From the NCBI RefSeq assembly GCF_018882285.1, contig NZ_JACVOT010000001.1, positions 496,001 to 560,000 on the forward strand: a stretch of 64,000 nt of DNA, read 5' to 3'. The position numbers were made by a program, and so were the translations under genes. Shown piece after piece: positions 26,908 through 36,976 of the stretch. Origin of the DNA: Polynucleobacter sp. AM-26B4. GTDB taxonomy: Bacteria > Pseudomonadota > Gammaproteobacteria > Burkholderiales > Burkholderiaceae. The notes under the pieces were generated by a model, which made no database searches, had not been told where the DNA came from, and saw nothing but the letters and a program-made list of their open reading frames with translations. How positions within the stretch are numbered: position 1 is the first letter of the stretch; each line of letters opens with the position of its first letter.

Positions 26908-27914
26908 GGCTCAATCGTTAAAGAAACACCAAATGTTTCTTTAACTTTTTGTTTGATCGCATCAGCCAAGCCAAGCAATTCAAGTCCTGTGCCAGCGCCA
27001 TGATTGACTAAGACCAAAGCTTGCTTTTCATACACACCCACATGGCCCTGACGCTGACCTTTGAAGCCGCACTGATCAATCAACCAGCCCGCAGCTAATT
27101 TCCAATCACCTTCAAGATTACTTGCATCAGTTGGGTAGCTCACCATCAATGGGAATTGTTTCTTTAATTCAAGATGCTGCTGATAACCCACAACAGGGTT
27201 ATGGAAAAAACTACCTGCGTTACCAATCACTCGATGATCTGGCAACTTCGCTTGACGAATCGAGCAAACTTTTTCGAAGATATCTTTGGCGCAAACCTTT
27301 GCTTGATCTTGAAAAGCCTTGTTCAACTCTGCATAAGAAAGATTGGCCTTCCATTCTTTGGGAAGCGCAAAGCAAACTGAAACAACTACATAGCGTCCCG
27401 GCTGCTTTTTAAAAACACTGTTTCTGTATGAAAAATCACATTGCTCTTTAGATAGCTTGATGAACTTATTGCTCAAAGTATCAAACGCGCAAAGACTATC
27501 AAACACTTCGGCCAACTCCAAACCATAAGCGCCAATATTTTGAATCGGTGCTGCACCCACTGTTCCTGGAATCAGGGCTAGATTCTCAAGCCCCTCATAG
27601 TTATTATCCAAAGACCAAGATACCAACTCATGCCAAGATTCACCAGCCATCGCTTCAATATAAAAATGCGTGGCAGTTTCTTTTAACAGTTGGCGCCCTT
27701 TGATTTCCATCAAACCGGTATAGCCAGCCAAATCTTTGGCGAGCACCAAATTACTGCCACCCCCAAAGATTTGCCAAGGGACATTGTCTTTTTGAGCTTT
27801 TTGAATCAATTCAGGCACATCCACAACTTCGGTCAAATGCACCAAATATTGGGCAGACACATCAAAACCAAAGGTGTTGTGTTCGCGTAATGTGGCATTT
27901 AATTCAATCTTCAT
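26892..27914 (-). CDS. murB: UDP-N-acetylenolpyruvoylglucosamine reductase
   Basis: MurB reduces UDP-GlcNAc-enolpyruvate to UDP-MurNAc with NADPH and FAD in peptidoglycan precursor synthesis. At 340 residues it is the longer type I form. FAD-binding motifs are FGGGSNLVLAKD and LALIPGTVGAAPIQNIGAYG. The catalytic Ser lies in GNAGSFFHNPVV and the C-terminal Glu in VSLTIEPIIY. It converges on the AEC gene and is divergent from yajQ with 49 bases between. Confidence 0.94.
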   Translation of the reverse strand: MKIELNATLREHNTFGFDVSAQYLVHLTEVVDVPELIQKAQKDNVPWQIFGGGSNLVLAKDLAGYTGLMEIKGRQLLKETATHFYIEAMAGESWHELVSWSLDNNYEGLENLALIPGTVGAAPIQNIGAYGLELAEVFDSLCAFDTLSNKFIKLSKEQCDFSYRNSVFKKQPGRYVVVSVCFALPKEWKANLSYAELNKAFQDQAKVCAKDIFEKVCSIRQAKLPDHRVIGNAGSFFHNPVVGYQQHLELKKQFPLMVSYPTDASNLEGDWKLAAGWLIDQCGFKGQRQGHVGVYEKQALVLVNHGAGTGLELLGLADAIKQKVKETFGVSLTIEPIIYQ

Positions 27915-27963
27915 GCCACAATCTTAACTGTGATTAACTTTTCAATTGATTTTTAGGTGACCC

Positions 27964-28449
27964 ATGCCCTCATTTGACGTTGTATGTGAACCAGACATGA
28001 TTGAAGTAAAAAATGCTCTGGAACAAGCCAATAAAGAAATTTCTACGCGTTTTGACTTCAAAGGCTCTGATGCCAGAATTGAACACAAAGGTGAAGAACT
28101 CACTCTTTTTGGTGACGATGACTTTAAGTTACGACAAGTGCGTGATGTGCTGTTGGCCAAATTAGCCAAGCGCAATGTTGATGTGCGCTTTCTAAAAGAC
28201 GGCAAGCTTGAAAAGATTTCAGGCGACAAGCTCAAGCAAATTGTTGAAATTCAAAAAGGTATCAGCACGGAACTTGCCAAGAAGATTGTCCGTATCATCA
28301 AAGACAGCAAGATCAAAGTCCAAGCGAGTATTCAAGGTGATGCTGTGCGTGTCACAGGCGCTAAGAGAGATGATCTTCAGACAACCATGGCGATGCTTCG
28401 CAAGGATGTGGAGGAAGCTCCACTGAACTTTAATAACTTTAGAGACTAA
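27964..28449 (+). CDS. yajQ: YajQ family nucleotide-binding protein
   Basis: YajQ is a small two-domain ferredoxin-like protein that binds nucleotides; a homologue in Xanthomonas binds cyclic di-GMP and acts as a transcriptional cofactor. The 161 residues match family length. Landmarks are [60 protein letters not shown] and the C-terminal [15 protein letters not shown] precedes the ATG. A perfect bidirectional terminator follows. Confidence 0.95.
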   Translation: MPSFDVVCEPDMIEVKNALEQANKEISTRFDFKGSDARIEHKGEELTLFGDDDFKLRQVRDVLLAKLAKRNVDVRFLKDGKLEKISGDKLKQIVEIQKGISTELAKKIVRIIKDSKIKVQASIQGDAVRVTGAKRDDLQTTMAMLRKDVEEAPLNFNNFRD

Positions 28450-28470
28450 TTTAGAAAAAATTCAGCAATA

Positions 28471-28506
28471 AAAAACCTCTTGGTCTATTCAACCAAGAGG
28501 TTTTTT
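28471..28506. terminator. Bidirectional rho-independent terminator between yajQ and sodB
   Basis: AAAAACCTCTTGGT (28471-28484) pairs perfectly with ACCAAGAGGTTTTT (28492-28505) around a 7-base loop and carries A- and T-runs at its two ends, so it ends both convergent transcripts. Confidence 0.93.
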
Positions 28507-28546
28507 GCTTAATGTTCTTTAGTGCTTAAAACTTAAGATTTAAACC

Positions 28547-29125
28547 TTAAGCAAAGTTCTTTGCTACGAAGTCCCAGTTAACCAAGTTCCAGAATGCCTC
28601 AACATATTTTGGACGGGCATTGCGGTAGTCAACGTAGTAAGCGTGCTCCCAAACGTCACAAGTCAACAAAGGCTTGGCATCTGTTGTCAAAGGTGTTGCA
28701 GCATTGCTGGTTGAAACCAAATCAAGAGTACCGTCTGACTTCTTTACCAACCAAGCCCAGCCTGAACCAAATGTGCCAACCGCACACTTTGTGAACTCTT
28801 CTTTGAATTTATCAAAAGAACCAAACTTTGCATTGATGGCATCAGCCAATGCGCCTGTTGGAGCACCGCCACCGTTTGGCTTCAAACCCATCCAGTAAAA
28901 AGTATGGTTCCACACTTGAGCGGAGTTATTGAACACACCACCTGAAGATTTTTTAACGATGTCTTCTAAGCTCATTGATTCAAATTCTGTGCCCTTGATC
29001 AAGTTATTCAAGTTGGTGGCATAGGTTTGATGATGCTTACCGTAATGGAATTCCAAAGTTTCTTTAGAAATGTGTGGTGCTAATGCATCTAGTGCATAAG
29101 GTAACTGCGGTAATGTATGTTCCAT
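28547..29125 (-). CDS. sodB: Iron superoxide dismutase
   Basis: SodB converts superoxide to oxygen and hydrogen peroxide in the cytoplasm. The 192-residue protein has the four metal ligands His27 (FHYGKHHQ), His74 (VWNHTFYW), Asp157 and His161 ([11 protein letters not shown]). Gln70 in NNSAQVWNH is the position that marks iron-type rather than manganese-type enzymes. A ribosome binding site GGAGA lies six bases before the ATG. The gene has its own transcript, ended by the shared terminator with yajQ. Confidence 0.96.
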   Translation of the reverse strand: MEHTLPQLPYALDALAPHISKETLEFHYGKHHQTYATNLNNLIKGTEFESMSLEDIVKKSSGGVFNNSAQVWNHTFYWMGLKPNGGGAPTGALADAINAKFGSFDKFKEEFTKCAVGTFGSGWAWLVKKSDGTLDLVSTSNAATPLTTDAKPLLTCDVWEHAYYVDYRNARPKYVEAFWNLVNWDFVAKNFA

Positions 29126-29174
29126 AAAATCTCCTGTTGATCTTTGAGTGTTGTGACTGAACTAAAACGCTATT

Positions 29175-30407
29175 CTATTCTTTTGAAATTATCTTTGCCG
29201 AAAGGCTCACTTTTGATATTTCAATCTGAGCACTGCCCAAGGCCAAATGAACATCCACTTGATCGCCTTGATCGATGCTTTTAGGATCCCGCAAAGCTTG
29301 ACCTTGCTTATTCAAAAGAACTGCATACCCACGATCCAAGGTTCTTTGTGGGCTTAAAAGTTCCAAATGACTGGCCCAACTGCGGTGTTTTTCTGAATAA
29401 GTATTGATCCTGACTTGCCAGGATTGATCTAAACGCATTGTCAATTGTTCAATCTTTTCTTTCATCCGATCAGCATTGGGCAAGGCATGAGAAAGTCTCA
29501 ATGACAGTTGATCTAAACGTTGTGCTTCCTTATCAATTCTTTGACTGACCCGTGTCGACATTTTTTGACTAAGCGCACTCAAGTCTTGCAACAAAGCTTG
29601 TCGATCAGGAGTGACTAACTCTGCGGCACCAGTTGGTGTAGGGGCACGCAAATCAGCCACAAAATCTGCGATGGTGAAATCTGTCTCATGCCCGACCCCA
29701 GAAACTAAAGGAACAGGCGATTGCGCAATCACTCGGGCCAAGCCCTCATCATTGAACGCCCATAAATCTTCAATACTGCCACCACCTCTGACCAAGAGGA
29801 TGACATCAATTTCATCCGCCTTAGCAACCGCATAAGCGGCCTCCAGGGCTTTGATCAGAGCTGGGGGTGCATCAACCCCTTGGACCAAGCTTGGAAAGAT
29901 TGTGACGGGGATGTGAGGCGCCCTTCGAGCCAAGGTACTGAGTACATCTTTCAGAGCGGCTGCTTGCGGTGATGTGATCACTGCAATGCGTCTAGGGTGC
30001 TTGGGCAGTGAACGCTTGGCATCCTCATCAAACAGACCCTCTTTACTCAACTTATCTTTGAGCTTCAAGAAGGCCTCATACAAACCACCCTGACCGGCTC
30101 GACGCATCATCCCAACGTTTAATTGAATGTCTCCGCGTGGAACGTACATAGAAATGTTAGCGGCCACTTCAACTAAATCCCCTTCTTTGGGTAAAAAACC
30201 AACTTGACCATTCCTGCCGCGGAACATGACGCAACGAATTTGACCTTCGGCATCCTTTAAAGAGAAATACCAATGTCCGCTGTCATAAGCCTTGAAGTTA
30301 GAAATCTCCCCTCGAACCCAGACGCTACCGATACCCTCTTCCAAAACACTGGCAATCGCGCGGTTCAGATCTCCAACACCGATAATTTCTTTTGATATTT
30401 CTGTCAT
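29175..30407 (-). CDS. xseA: Exodeoxyribonuclease VII large subunit
   Basis: XseA is the catalytic subunit of exonuclease VII, which degrades single-stranded DNA in both directions. The 410 residues hold an N-terminal OB-fold (about 7-105: GSVWVRGEISNFKAYDSGHWYFSLKD), then the catalytic core with RIAVITSPQAAALKDVL, VRGGGSIEDLWAFND and PLVSGVGHETDFTIADFVAD, and a coiled coil leading to the RGYAVLLNKQGQ C-terminal part. The small subunit gene xseB is not in the window. Confidence 0.94.
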   Translation of the reverse strand: MTEISKEIIGVGDLNRAIASVLEEGIGSVWVRGEISNFKAYDSGHWYFSLKDAEGQIRCVMFRGRNGQVGFLPKEGDLVEVAANISMYVPRGDIQLNVGMMRRAGQGGLYEAFLKLKDKLSKEGLFDEDAKRSLPKHPRRIAVITSPQAAALKDVLSTLARRAPHIPVTIFPSLVQGVDAPPALIKALEAAYAVAKADEIDVILLVRGGGSIEDLWAFNDEGLARVIAQSPVPLVSGVGHETDFTIADFVADLRAPTPTGAAELVTPDRQALLQDLSALSQKMSTRVSQRIDKEAQRLDQLSLRLSHALPNADRMKEKIEQLTMRLDQSWQVRINTYSEKHRSWASHLELLSPQRTLDRGYAVLLNKQGQALRDPKSIDQGDQVDVHLALGSAQIEISKVSLSAKIISKE

Positions 30408-30702
30408 TTGTCCATGTCAAATTAGTAACTATATGGCTTCGCGGTTAATAACTATCCACAGGGCCAATTAAAAACTAGGGTGCCTTCCCATAATTCCGAT
30501 CAGAATCAATCATCATCATGCAACTTATTGATTTTAATATAAATATTCAATTTATAAATTTTGAAAATTTAAGCTCACAACCAAGAATCAAGGGCTTAGC
30601 ACGCATCTTAAAGAAAGTTTTTCACATAGTTATCCACAAGCTTGATGCTTTTTCCCACAGACCTTTGAGCCCCACATAACTCCATCGTTTAAAGTATAGG
30701 GT
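30408..30702. other. AT-rich intergenic region with a perfect DnaA box (xseA-exbB)
   Basis: These 295 bases hold no gene but serve two divergent genes. TTATCCACA at 30630-30638 is an exact DnaA-box consensus, and CTATCCACA at 30452-30460 differs by one base. Between them lies a very AT-rich stretch (about 30530-30590). It resembles a small DnaA-binding locus but lacks the dense box cluster and the dnaA/dnaN neighbours of an oriC. The exbB and xseA promoters must lie here too. Confidence 0.4.
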
Positions 30703-31323
30703 ATGTACACAATTCTTATTGCCGCTGGCTGGCCAGTTTGGCCCTTATTGATCACATCCATTCTTGCTTTGGCGATTCTTTTGGAAAGAATCTGGTTTTT
30801 ACAGACCAAACGGATCACACCACCCCAATTATTAGAAGGCGCTATCCAATTAGCCAGTTCTGGGGCTCTAAAACAGCCTAAAACCGCTCAAGACGCTACG
30901 AAAGCATTATCAGATGCTGCGCCCCTTGGACAAATTTTGGCGGCAGCCTTATTGGAAAAAGCAAACGGTGGCTCAGAGGACAAAATCATTGCAGCGATGC
31001 AAGATGCCGCCGAATTCGTCACTATTTTGTTGGAACGCTATTTAGGTGCCCTGGCAACGATTGCAACGATTGCGCCTCTTTTAGGCTTGTTTGGTACTGT
31101 TGTTGGCATGATTGAAATTTTTGGCAGCCAGCAAGGCGTTGGTGCCAACCCTCAACAATTGGCCAACGGTATTTCAATTGCTTTGTACAACACTGCCTTT
31201 GGCTTATTGATTGCGATTCCTGCATATGCTGGTTGGAGAGGTCTCAAAGCAATGGCTGAAAAGCGCCAACGTGAGTGTGATGTTGCTGCAAAAAAATTAC
31301 TCGCTCACTTGAACAGTATTTAA
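30703..31323 (+). CDS. exbB: ExbB/TolQ/MotA family proton channel protein
   Basis: The 206-residue inner-membrane protein has one N-terminal helix (AAGWPVWPLLITSILALAIL) and two C-terminal helices with the conserved LATIATIAPLLGLFGTVVGMI and GISIALYNTAFGLLIAIPAY. These features define ExbB/TolQ proteins, which form the pentameric stator that uses proton motive force to energise TonB-type transport. Since a separate tolQ occurs at 39573-40229, this is best called ExbB. It is followed by exbD and lpxK, a common order in Burkholderiaceae. Confidence 0.9.
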   Translation: MYTILIAAGWPVWPLLITSILALAILLERIWFLQTKRITPPQLLEGAIQLASSGALKQPKTAQDATKALSDAAPLGQILAAALLEKANGGSEDKIIAAMQDAAEFVTILLERYLGALATIATIAPLLGLFGTVVGMIEIFGSQQGVGANPQQLANGISIALYNTAFGLLIAIPAYAGWRGLKAMAEKRQRECDVAAKKLLAHLNSI

Positions 31324-31332
31324 TTAGCCCTC

Positions 31333-31794
31333 ATGCTTTTTCGTCAAAATCATCGCAGCCTTTTTTTCTTAGGAAAATCAAGCGCTCCCAATAGTCAGCA
31401 ACAAGCTCCTGAAATCAATTTAATTGCTTTCATCGATGTTCTGTTGGTGATATTGATTTTCTTGATGATCTCTACAACTTTCACACGCTATCAAGAACTA
31501 TCCATCACCTTGCCAGCTGCAGAAGGTGCTGCATCAAAAAGCAAACCAAAAGATATCTCTGTTGCAATCTCTTCAGATGGTCGAGTGGCGATTGATGGCA
31601 AAAGAGTAGCGATGGAGCAACTGACCCAAAGCTTGAGTCAATCAGCAAAAAACACTGGTGGCGACAATGGTCCTATGGTGATCATTGCTGCCGACGGTAA
31701 AGCGCCTCATCAAGCGGTGATGCAAGTGATGGAAGCTGCGCGCAATGCAAATTTGCCGAACATCGTGTTTGCCACCCAATCAAAGTCAAAGTAG
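31333..31794 (+). CDS. exbD: ExbD/TolR family biopolymer transport protein
   Basis: The 153-residue protein has one transmembrane helix near the N-terminus (PEINLIAFIDVLLVILIFLM) with the conserved Asp of the proton path in FIDVLLV, and a periplasmic domain ending in MVIIAADGKAPHQAVMQVMEAA. This matches ExbD. It is 9 bases behind exbB, so the two form one energising complex. lpxK starts 10 bases further on. Confidence 0.9.
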   Translation: MLFRQNHRSLFFLGKSSAPNSQQQAPEINLIAFIDVLLVILIFLMISTTFTRYQELSITLPAAEGAASKSKPKDISVAISSDGRVAIDGKRVAMEQLTQSLSQSAKNTGGDNGPMVIIAADGKAPHQAVMQVMEAARNANLPNIVFATQSKSK

Positions 31795-31804
31795 CATTGG
31801 CAAT

Positions 31805-32929
31805 ATGAGCCAACAAAAACTTACCCAAAACACACAAGCTCTTCAAGCGCCTAACTTTTGGGAAAAAAGAGGTTTTAAAGCACTTTTATTGTGGCCCGCA
31901 TCGCTTATTTTTGGCTGGCTCACTGGTCTCAGAAAAGCTCTGTATGTCGTGGGCATACTTAGAAGCGAAGCAATCTCTGTACCCCTAGTGATTGTTGGAA
32001 ATATTCGGGTTGGTGGCACCGGAAAAACACCCACAGTTTTAGCCATTGCAAAAGCTTTGCATCTTCATGGTTTTAAGCCAGGCATCATTTCTCGTGGCTA
32101 TCAAAGCAATTCATCAAATGCTCAGTCAGCTCCAGAAGAAGTCACTCCAGAATCTTCACCAATCGAGCACGGTGATGAGCCTTGCTATATGGCCCAAGAA
32201 TTAGCTGATCAAAAAATTCCGGTGATGGTTCACAGCCATCGCGTGAATGCAGCAAAAGCATTGATGATCAAACATCCTGATGTGAATGTGATCATCAGTG
32301 ATGATGGCCTTCAGCATTACAAGCTGAAACGTTGGCCTGCACGAGAAGGTGGCAGAGACATTGAACTGGTCGTTCGCGATGCCAGAGGAGAAGGTAATCA
32401 ATGGCTGATGCCTGCCGGACCGCTACGAGAAAAACCTCAGCGTGCACGCGACTTTACCTTGAACATTGTTGGCGCCGAAGACACAAGCAAAGCTTTGCCG
32501 CCCTACTTTCAGGATGCCCCAAATTTTGTACTGCCCGTTAAGACCGATCAGCTTTATCAGCTGGCAACACCAAGTCATCGAATGGCTTTGAGTGAAATCA
32601 CTCAACTGCTCGATCCAAACGAAGATACCGAGAAACAGTTGTTAGCTGCAGCAGGCTTGGGCAATCCGAAGAAATTCTTTGATTTATTAAGATCAACTGG
32701 TTTGAAGTTTCAAGAAATGGCGTTACCAGATCATTTTGACTTTTCCACCAATCCATTCAAAGAAAATACTGCAAAAGTGATACTCATCACCGAGAAGGAT
32801 GCCGTAAAATGCAAACAACTCAACGACTATAAGGATGATGAGCGTATCTGGATTTTGCCTATCACGGTGGATTTGCCAAAAGACTTTGTTGCCCAAATGG
32901 TTGAGATATTAAAAAGACCCCAACCTTGA
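31805..32929 (+). CDS. lpxK: Tetraacyldisaccharide 4'-kinase LpxK
   Basis: LpxK phosphorylates the 4' position of the lipid A disaccharide at the inner membrane. The ATG at 31805 follows exbD by 10 bases; an upstream frame from 31745 overlaps exbD and is not used. The 374-residue product has an N-terminal amphipathic helix (KALLLWPASLIFGWLTGLRK), the P-loop NIRVGGTGKTPTVLAI near residues 69-84, PGIISRGYQ, the VNVIISDDGLQHYKL block with catalytic Asp residues, and MPAGPLREKP. Confidence 0.95.
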   Translation: MSQQKLTQNTQALQAPNFWEKRGFKALLLWPASLIFGWLTGLRKALYVVGILRSEAISVPLVIVGNIRVGGTGKTPTVLAIAKALHLHGFKPGIISRGYQSNSSNAQSAPEEVTPESSPIEHGDEPCYMAQELADQKIPVMVHSHRVNAAKALMIKHPDVNVIISDDGLQHYKLKRWPAREGGRDIELVVRDARGEGNQWLMPAGPLREKPQRARDFTLNIVGAEDTSKALPPYFQDAPNFVLPVKTDQLYQLATPSHRMALSEITQLLDPNEDTEKQLLAAAGLGNPKKFFDLLRSTGLKFQEMALPDHFDFSTNPFKENTAKVILITEKDAVKCKQLNDYKDDERIWILPITVDLPKDFVAQMVEILKRPQP

Positions 32930-33001
32930 CACAAACACTTAAAGCATTAGATTCATTCACCGCCTCTTAAGATAATCCAATAACTCTTTAGCTGACACAT
33001 C

Positions 33002-33175
33002 ATGGATAAACGTTTACTTGATATTTTGGTCTGCCCAATTTGCAAATCTCCTTTACATCACGATGTTGAGACCAATGAATTAATTTGCAAAGCCGATCAA
33101 CTGGCCTTCCCGATTCGTGACGACATTCCAGTGATGCTGGTGAATGAAGCACGTGAACTGAACGCTTCTAAATAA
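33002..33175 (+). CDS. Trm112-family small zinc-finger-like protein (YcaR)
   Basis: This small gene encodes 57 residues starting [18 protein letters not shown] and ending in [10 protein letters not shown]-like sequence ([10 protein letters not shown]). It is the Trm112/YcaR family: a CPIC motif at residues 11-14, then [20 protein letters not shown]. Trm112 proteins activate methyltransferases in eukaryotes and archaea; the bacterial role is unclear. Only three of the usual four zinc cysteines are present (11, 14, 29). The lpxK-ycaR-kdsB order is conserved in Proteobacteria. Confidence 0.9.
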   Translation: MDKRLLDILVCPICKSPLHHDVETNELICKADQLAFPIRDDIPVMLVNEARELNASK

Positions 33176-33196
33176 AACCAAATAAGCAAAAACTTA

Positions 33197-33958
33197 ATGA
33201 AGCCTAACACCCCATTCTTGGTTGTGATTCCTGCGCGCTTAGCCTCGACTCGTTTACCCAACAAACCATTGGCTGATATTGCTGGCAAGCCCATGGTGGT
33301 CAGAGTGGCGGAGCGTGCACTGATGTCTGGGGCCTCACGAGTGGTGATTGCGGTTGACGATCAAAGTATTTTTGATGCCTGTAAAGCTCATAGCTTAGAT
33401 GTGATGCTGACCAGCAAAGATCACCCAACAGGTACTGATCGATTGAGTGAAGTGGTCACCAAACTTAATTTGCATGATGATGAAATCATTGTCAACGTTC
33501 AAGGTGACGAACCATTGATACCCCCTGACTTGATCACTGATGTTGCGCAAACACTCTCACAACACCCTCAAGCATCGATTGCGACCACAGCTTTAGCGAT
33601 TCATGATCTTGCTGAAGTAAACAATCCCAATGTGGTGAAAGTGGTCATGAACCAGTCTCAACAGGCACTTTATTTTTCACGCTCCGCCATCCCATTTAGT
33701 CGCAATCCTGAGCAATACCAAGCGCAGTGTTATCGACATATTGGGATGTACGCCTATCGAGCCAGTTTTTTGAAGAAATTCTCGCAACTTCCCCCAGCCC
33801 CCATCGAGGAAGCCGAAGCTTTAGAACAGCTCAGAGCCCTATGGCATGGTCACCTTATACAAGTTTTACTAACTGATGAGGCCCCGCCCCCAGGCGTTGA
33901 TACAGCTGATGATTTAGAGCGTGTTCGCCAGGTTTTTAACAGCCTGGGTAAATCCTAG
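33197..33958 (+). CDS. kdsB: 3-deoxy-manno-octulosonate cytidylyltransferase
   Basis: KdsB makes CMP-Kdo, the activated donor for the first sugar added to lipid A. The 253-residue protein opens with FLVVIPARLASTRLPNKPLADIAGKP, the CTP-binding signature, and continues with GTDRLSEVV, VNVQGDEPLIPP, and HIGMYAYRASFL. It follows the Trm112 gene by 21 bases, and the whole exbB-exbD-lpxK-trm112-kdsB set probably forms one transcript. Confidence 0.95.
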   Translation: MKPNTPFLVVIPARLASTRLPNKPLADIAGKPMVVRVAERALMSGASRVVIAVDDQSIFDACKAHSLDVMLTSKDHPTGTDRLSEVVTKLNLHDDEIIVNVQGDEPLIPPDLITDVAQTLSQHPQASIATTALAIHDLAEVNNPNVVKVVMNQSQQALYFSRSAIPFSRNPEQYQAQCYRHIGMYAYRASFLKKFSQLPPAPIEEAEALEQLRALWHGHLIQVLLTDEAPPPGVDTADDLERVRQVFNSLGKS

Positions 33959-33988
33959 GCTCAAAAATTAGCCTTCAAGGGCAAATAA

Positions 33989-34768
<780 letters not shown>

Positions 34769-34785
34769 ATCAAAAAGCCTTAATA

Positions 34786-34822
34786 AAAAAGCCGGTGAAG
34801 CATTAGCTTGACCGGCTTTTTT
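34786..34822. terminator. Bidirectional rho-independent terminator between adk and queC
   Basis: GCCGGT (34791-34796) pairs with ACCGGC (34811-34816), and AAGC/GCTT extends the stem inside, with an ATTA loop. An A-run on the left and a T-run on the right allow function in both directions for the convergent adk and queC. Confidence 0.88.
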
Positions 34823-34835
34823 CATATCTAATAAT

Positions 34836-35564
34836 TTAAAGATAATGAGTTGGATCAGGAACACCCGATGCTTTAAAGCCTTGTTTGCGAAGGCGGCAAG
34901 ATTCACATTGGCCGCAAGCCAAACCCTCGGTACTGGCCTGATAACAAGACACCGTTTGCGAGAAATCCACACCCAATGACATACCTATTTCAATGATTTG
35001 TGCCTTGCTCATCTGAATGATGGGGGCGTGAACTCTGAAGCGCGTGGACTCTTGATGAGACTCAACGCCCACCTTGGTGGCCAAATTGGCCGTTGCTTCA
35101 AAAGACTTCACATAATCAGGGCGACAATCTGGGTAGCCAGAGTAATCAACCGCATTAGCGCCAAAGAAAATATCTAAACCACCCAAAGCTTCGGCCCAAC
35201 CCAAGGCCACTGAGAGCATGATGGTGTTGCGTGCAGGCACATAGGTGATAGGTATTTCATTGTTGGCGCCCGGACTGGTTGGAACATCGTAGGCATCATC
35301 TGTCAAAGCAGAGCCACCCACAAACCGGCGCAGATCTAAATCAATGATTTGATGCTCAACTGCACCCAAAGATTTTGCGACCCTTGTCGCAGCATCTAAC
35401 TCAGAAGAATGTCTCTGGCCGTAACGAAACGACAAGGCATAGACAGCGTAACCAAGTTTTTTTGCAATCGCCAAAACAGTTGCCGAATCCAAACCACCCG
35501 ATAACAAAACAACGGCGGGAGCATTCCGCTTCCTGGCATGCATCATCTCAAAATTAACGGACAT
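34836..35564 (-). CDS. queC: 7-cyano-7-deazaguanine synthase
   Basis: QueC converts 7-carboxy-7-deazaguanine to preQ0 with ATP and ammonia on the path to queuosine. The 242-residue protein has the PP-loop [17 protein letters not shown] near residues 19-35 and the zinc-binding cluster [21 protein letters not shown] near the C-terminus. [18 protein letters not shown] and [15 protein letters not shown] are further QueC hallmarks. It follows cpoB by 11 bases, a common tol-pal/que arrangement in Proteobacteria. Confidence 0.96.
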   Translation of the reverse strand: MSVNFEMMHARKRNAPAVVLLSGGLDSATVLAIAKKLGYAVYALSFRYGQRHSSELDAATRVAKSLGAVEHQIIDLDLRRFVGGSALTDDAYDVPTSPGANNEIPITYVPARNTIMLSVALGWAEALGGLDIFFGANAVDYSGYPDCRPDYVKSFEATANLATKVGVESHQESTRFRVHAPIIQMSKAQIIEIGMSLGVDFSQTVSCYQASTEGLACGQCESCRLRKQGFKASGVPDPTHYL

Positions 35565-35575
35565 ACGATCTTCGA

Positions 35576-36319
35576 TTACTTCAAGCGTTTGAGGGCCTGT
35601 TTAGCCAAATCAGCAGCCTCAGTATCTGGATGCTTGGCAATTAAATTTTCCAATGTCTTTTTGCCAGCAGGTTTCTGACCTGCTTCAATCTGACTATTGG
35701 CCAAAGTTAACAGTGCATCAGGCACACGTCCATGCAAAGGATAGCGTTTAACCATTGATTGGAGCGTTGCAATCGCTGACTTATGGTCTTTTTGTGCGTA
35801 CTCTGAATTACCTAACCAGAATTGAGCCAATGGCCAATATGGGCTGTTTGGGTATTTTTTAACAAAAGACTGAAACCCTGTATCAGCTCTCTTTAAATTG
35901 CCATCCTGAAAAGCCTTTAAAGCAGCGTCATAAGCTTCTTTTTCACCAGGTTGAACTTTGCCTTGAACACCCTCAATCTCCATCACTTGAGGCTCATGTT
36001 TTTTCATCCGATCATTGAGATCTTGATAAAAAGTTTTTTGTTGCGCAGTTAACTCTTCAACTTGCTTTTCCAAGACTTCTGAACGACCCCGCAATTTAGC
36101 GGTTTCCTGATTGAGTTCGTCAAGACGACCCTGAAGTTCAACTTGGGCTTTTTGACTGGCTGAGAGTTGCGCTCGCAAATCTAAAATAGCGCGGCGCGCT
36201 TCACCATCCTCTATGAAAGCAAAACTAGAGGGAGATGTGAAAGATAGGCCTACAAAAACAACAGCGGCCAAAGCCGCTGTTGAATTGTGCAGAAAACTAA
36301 AGCACTTTGATTGCTGCAT
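35576..36319 (-). CDS. cpoB: Cell division coordinator CpoB (YbgF)
   Basis: CpoB is a periplasmic protein that links the Tol-Pal machine with peptidoglycan synthesis at the division site. The 247 residues comprise a cleavable signal peptide (hydrophobic stretch [17 protein letters not shown]), a coiled coil (about 45-100, [22 protein letters not shown]), and a C-terminal TPR domain (about 125-245) with [17 protein letters not shown] and [18 protein letters not shown]. It ends the tolQRAB-pal-cpoB run and precedes queC. Confidence 0.93.
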   Translation of the reverse strand: MQQSKCFSFLHNSTAALAAVVFVGLSFTSPSSFAFIEDGEARRAILDLRAQLSASQKAQVELQGRLDELNQETAKLRGRSEVLEKQVEELTAQQKTFYQDLNDRMKKHEPQVMEIEGVQGKVQPGEKEAYDAALKAFQDGNLKRADTGFQSFVKKYPNSPYWPLAQFWLGNSEYAQKDHKSAIATLQSMVKRYPLHGRVPDALLTLANSQIEAGQKPAGKKTLENLIAKHPDTEAADLAKQALKRLK

Positions 36320-36351
36320 GAGTATTCTTTTCTTAAATCAATTTAAATCGA

Positions 36352-36828
36352 TTAATAAGCGATATCAGCACGGCGATTTTCTTGCCAAGCTGCTTCGTTG
36401 CTACCCTGTGCCTTTGGTTTTTCTTTACCAAAGCTCACTGCTTCCATCTGTGAATCAGGCACTCCTAGCAATGACAATGATTTACGCACAGCTTCTGAAC
36501 GACGTTGGCCCAATGCCAAGTTGTATTCAGTTGTACCGCGTTCATCTGTGTTGCCTTCAATTTTGATCTTGCGATCTTTGTTGGCCTTCAAATAATTAGC
36601 ATGAGCTTGTAATGTTGCTTGGTACTCAGCTTTAACAGCGTAGCTATCAAAGTCAAAGTAAACACTGCGCTTGAACAATGGGCTCTTAGGATCGTTCCAT
36701 GGTTGTGAGCTGTAATCCGTACCGCCCTTACCATTCACATCATCCAACTTCACGCCAGATGCGCAAGCTGTTAACAAAGCTACTGACAACAATAATGTTG
36801 CACGACGAGCGATTGAAAATTGTTTCAT
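36352..36828 (-). CDS. pal: Peptidoglycan-associated lipoprotein Pal
   Basis: Pal anchors the outer membrane to peptidoglycan and is the partner of TolB. The 158-residue precursor has a lipoprotein signal with lipobox LLTAC at residues 18-22, so Cys22 is lipidated. The OmpA-like domain follows: SVYFDFDSYAVKAEYQ, and the peptidoglycan-binding KIEGNTDERGTTEYNLALGQRRS. It is separated from tolB by 148 bases holding a terminator-like hairpin, so it may also have its own promoter. Confidence 0.96.
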   Translation of the reverse strand: MKQFSIARRATLLLSVALLTACASGVKLDDVNGKGGTDYSSQPWNDPKSPLFKRSVYFDFDSYAVKAEYQATLQAHANYLKANKDRKIKIEGNTDERGTTEYNLALGQRRSEAVRKSLSLLGVPDSQMEAVSFGKEKPKAQGSNEAAWQENRRADIAY

Positions 36829-36905
36829 GATTTTCTCCAGTCAAAATATTTATTAATTAATCTGTGTACTTATTATTTACTTGTTTCTATTGGTTAATTT
36901 TCATC

Positions 36906-36934
36906 AAAAAAGGCTTAATTCGATGAATTAAGCC
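36906..36934 (-). terminator. Rho-independent terminator/attenuator between tolB and pal
   Basis: Read on the minus strand, GGCTTAATTC (36934-36925) pairs with GAATTAAGCC (36921-36912) around a 3-base loop and is followed by TTTTTT. The perfect 10-bp stem and U-run look like a real terminator. It would end or dampen tolQRAB transcription before pal-cpoB-queC. Confidence 0.8.
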
Positions 36935-36976
36935 CTATCGTACCAAATTAAGATGAATGTATTACTTTTTGGACAA

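Noticed and set aside
30408-30702. Chromosomal origin of replication
   Set aside because: There is only one exact and one near DnaA box, and no dnaA, dnaN, gyrB, rpmH or parAB genes nearby.
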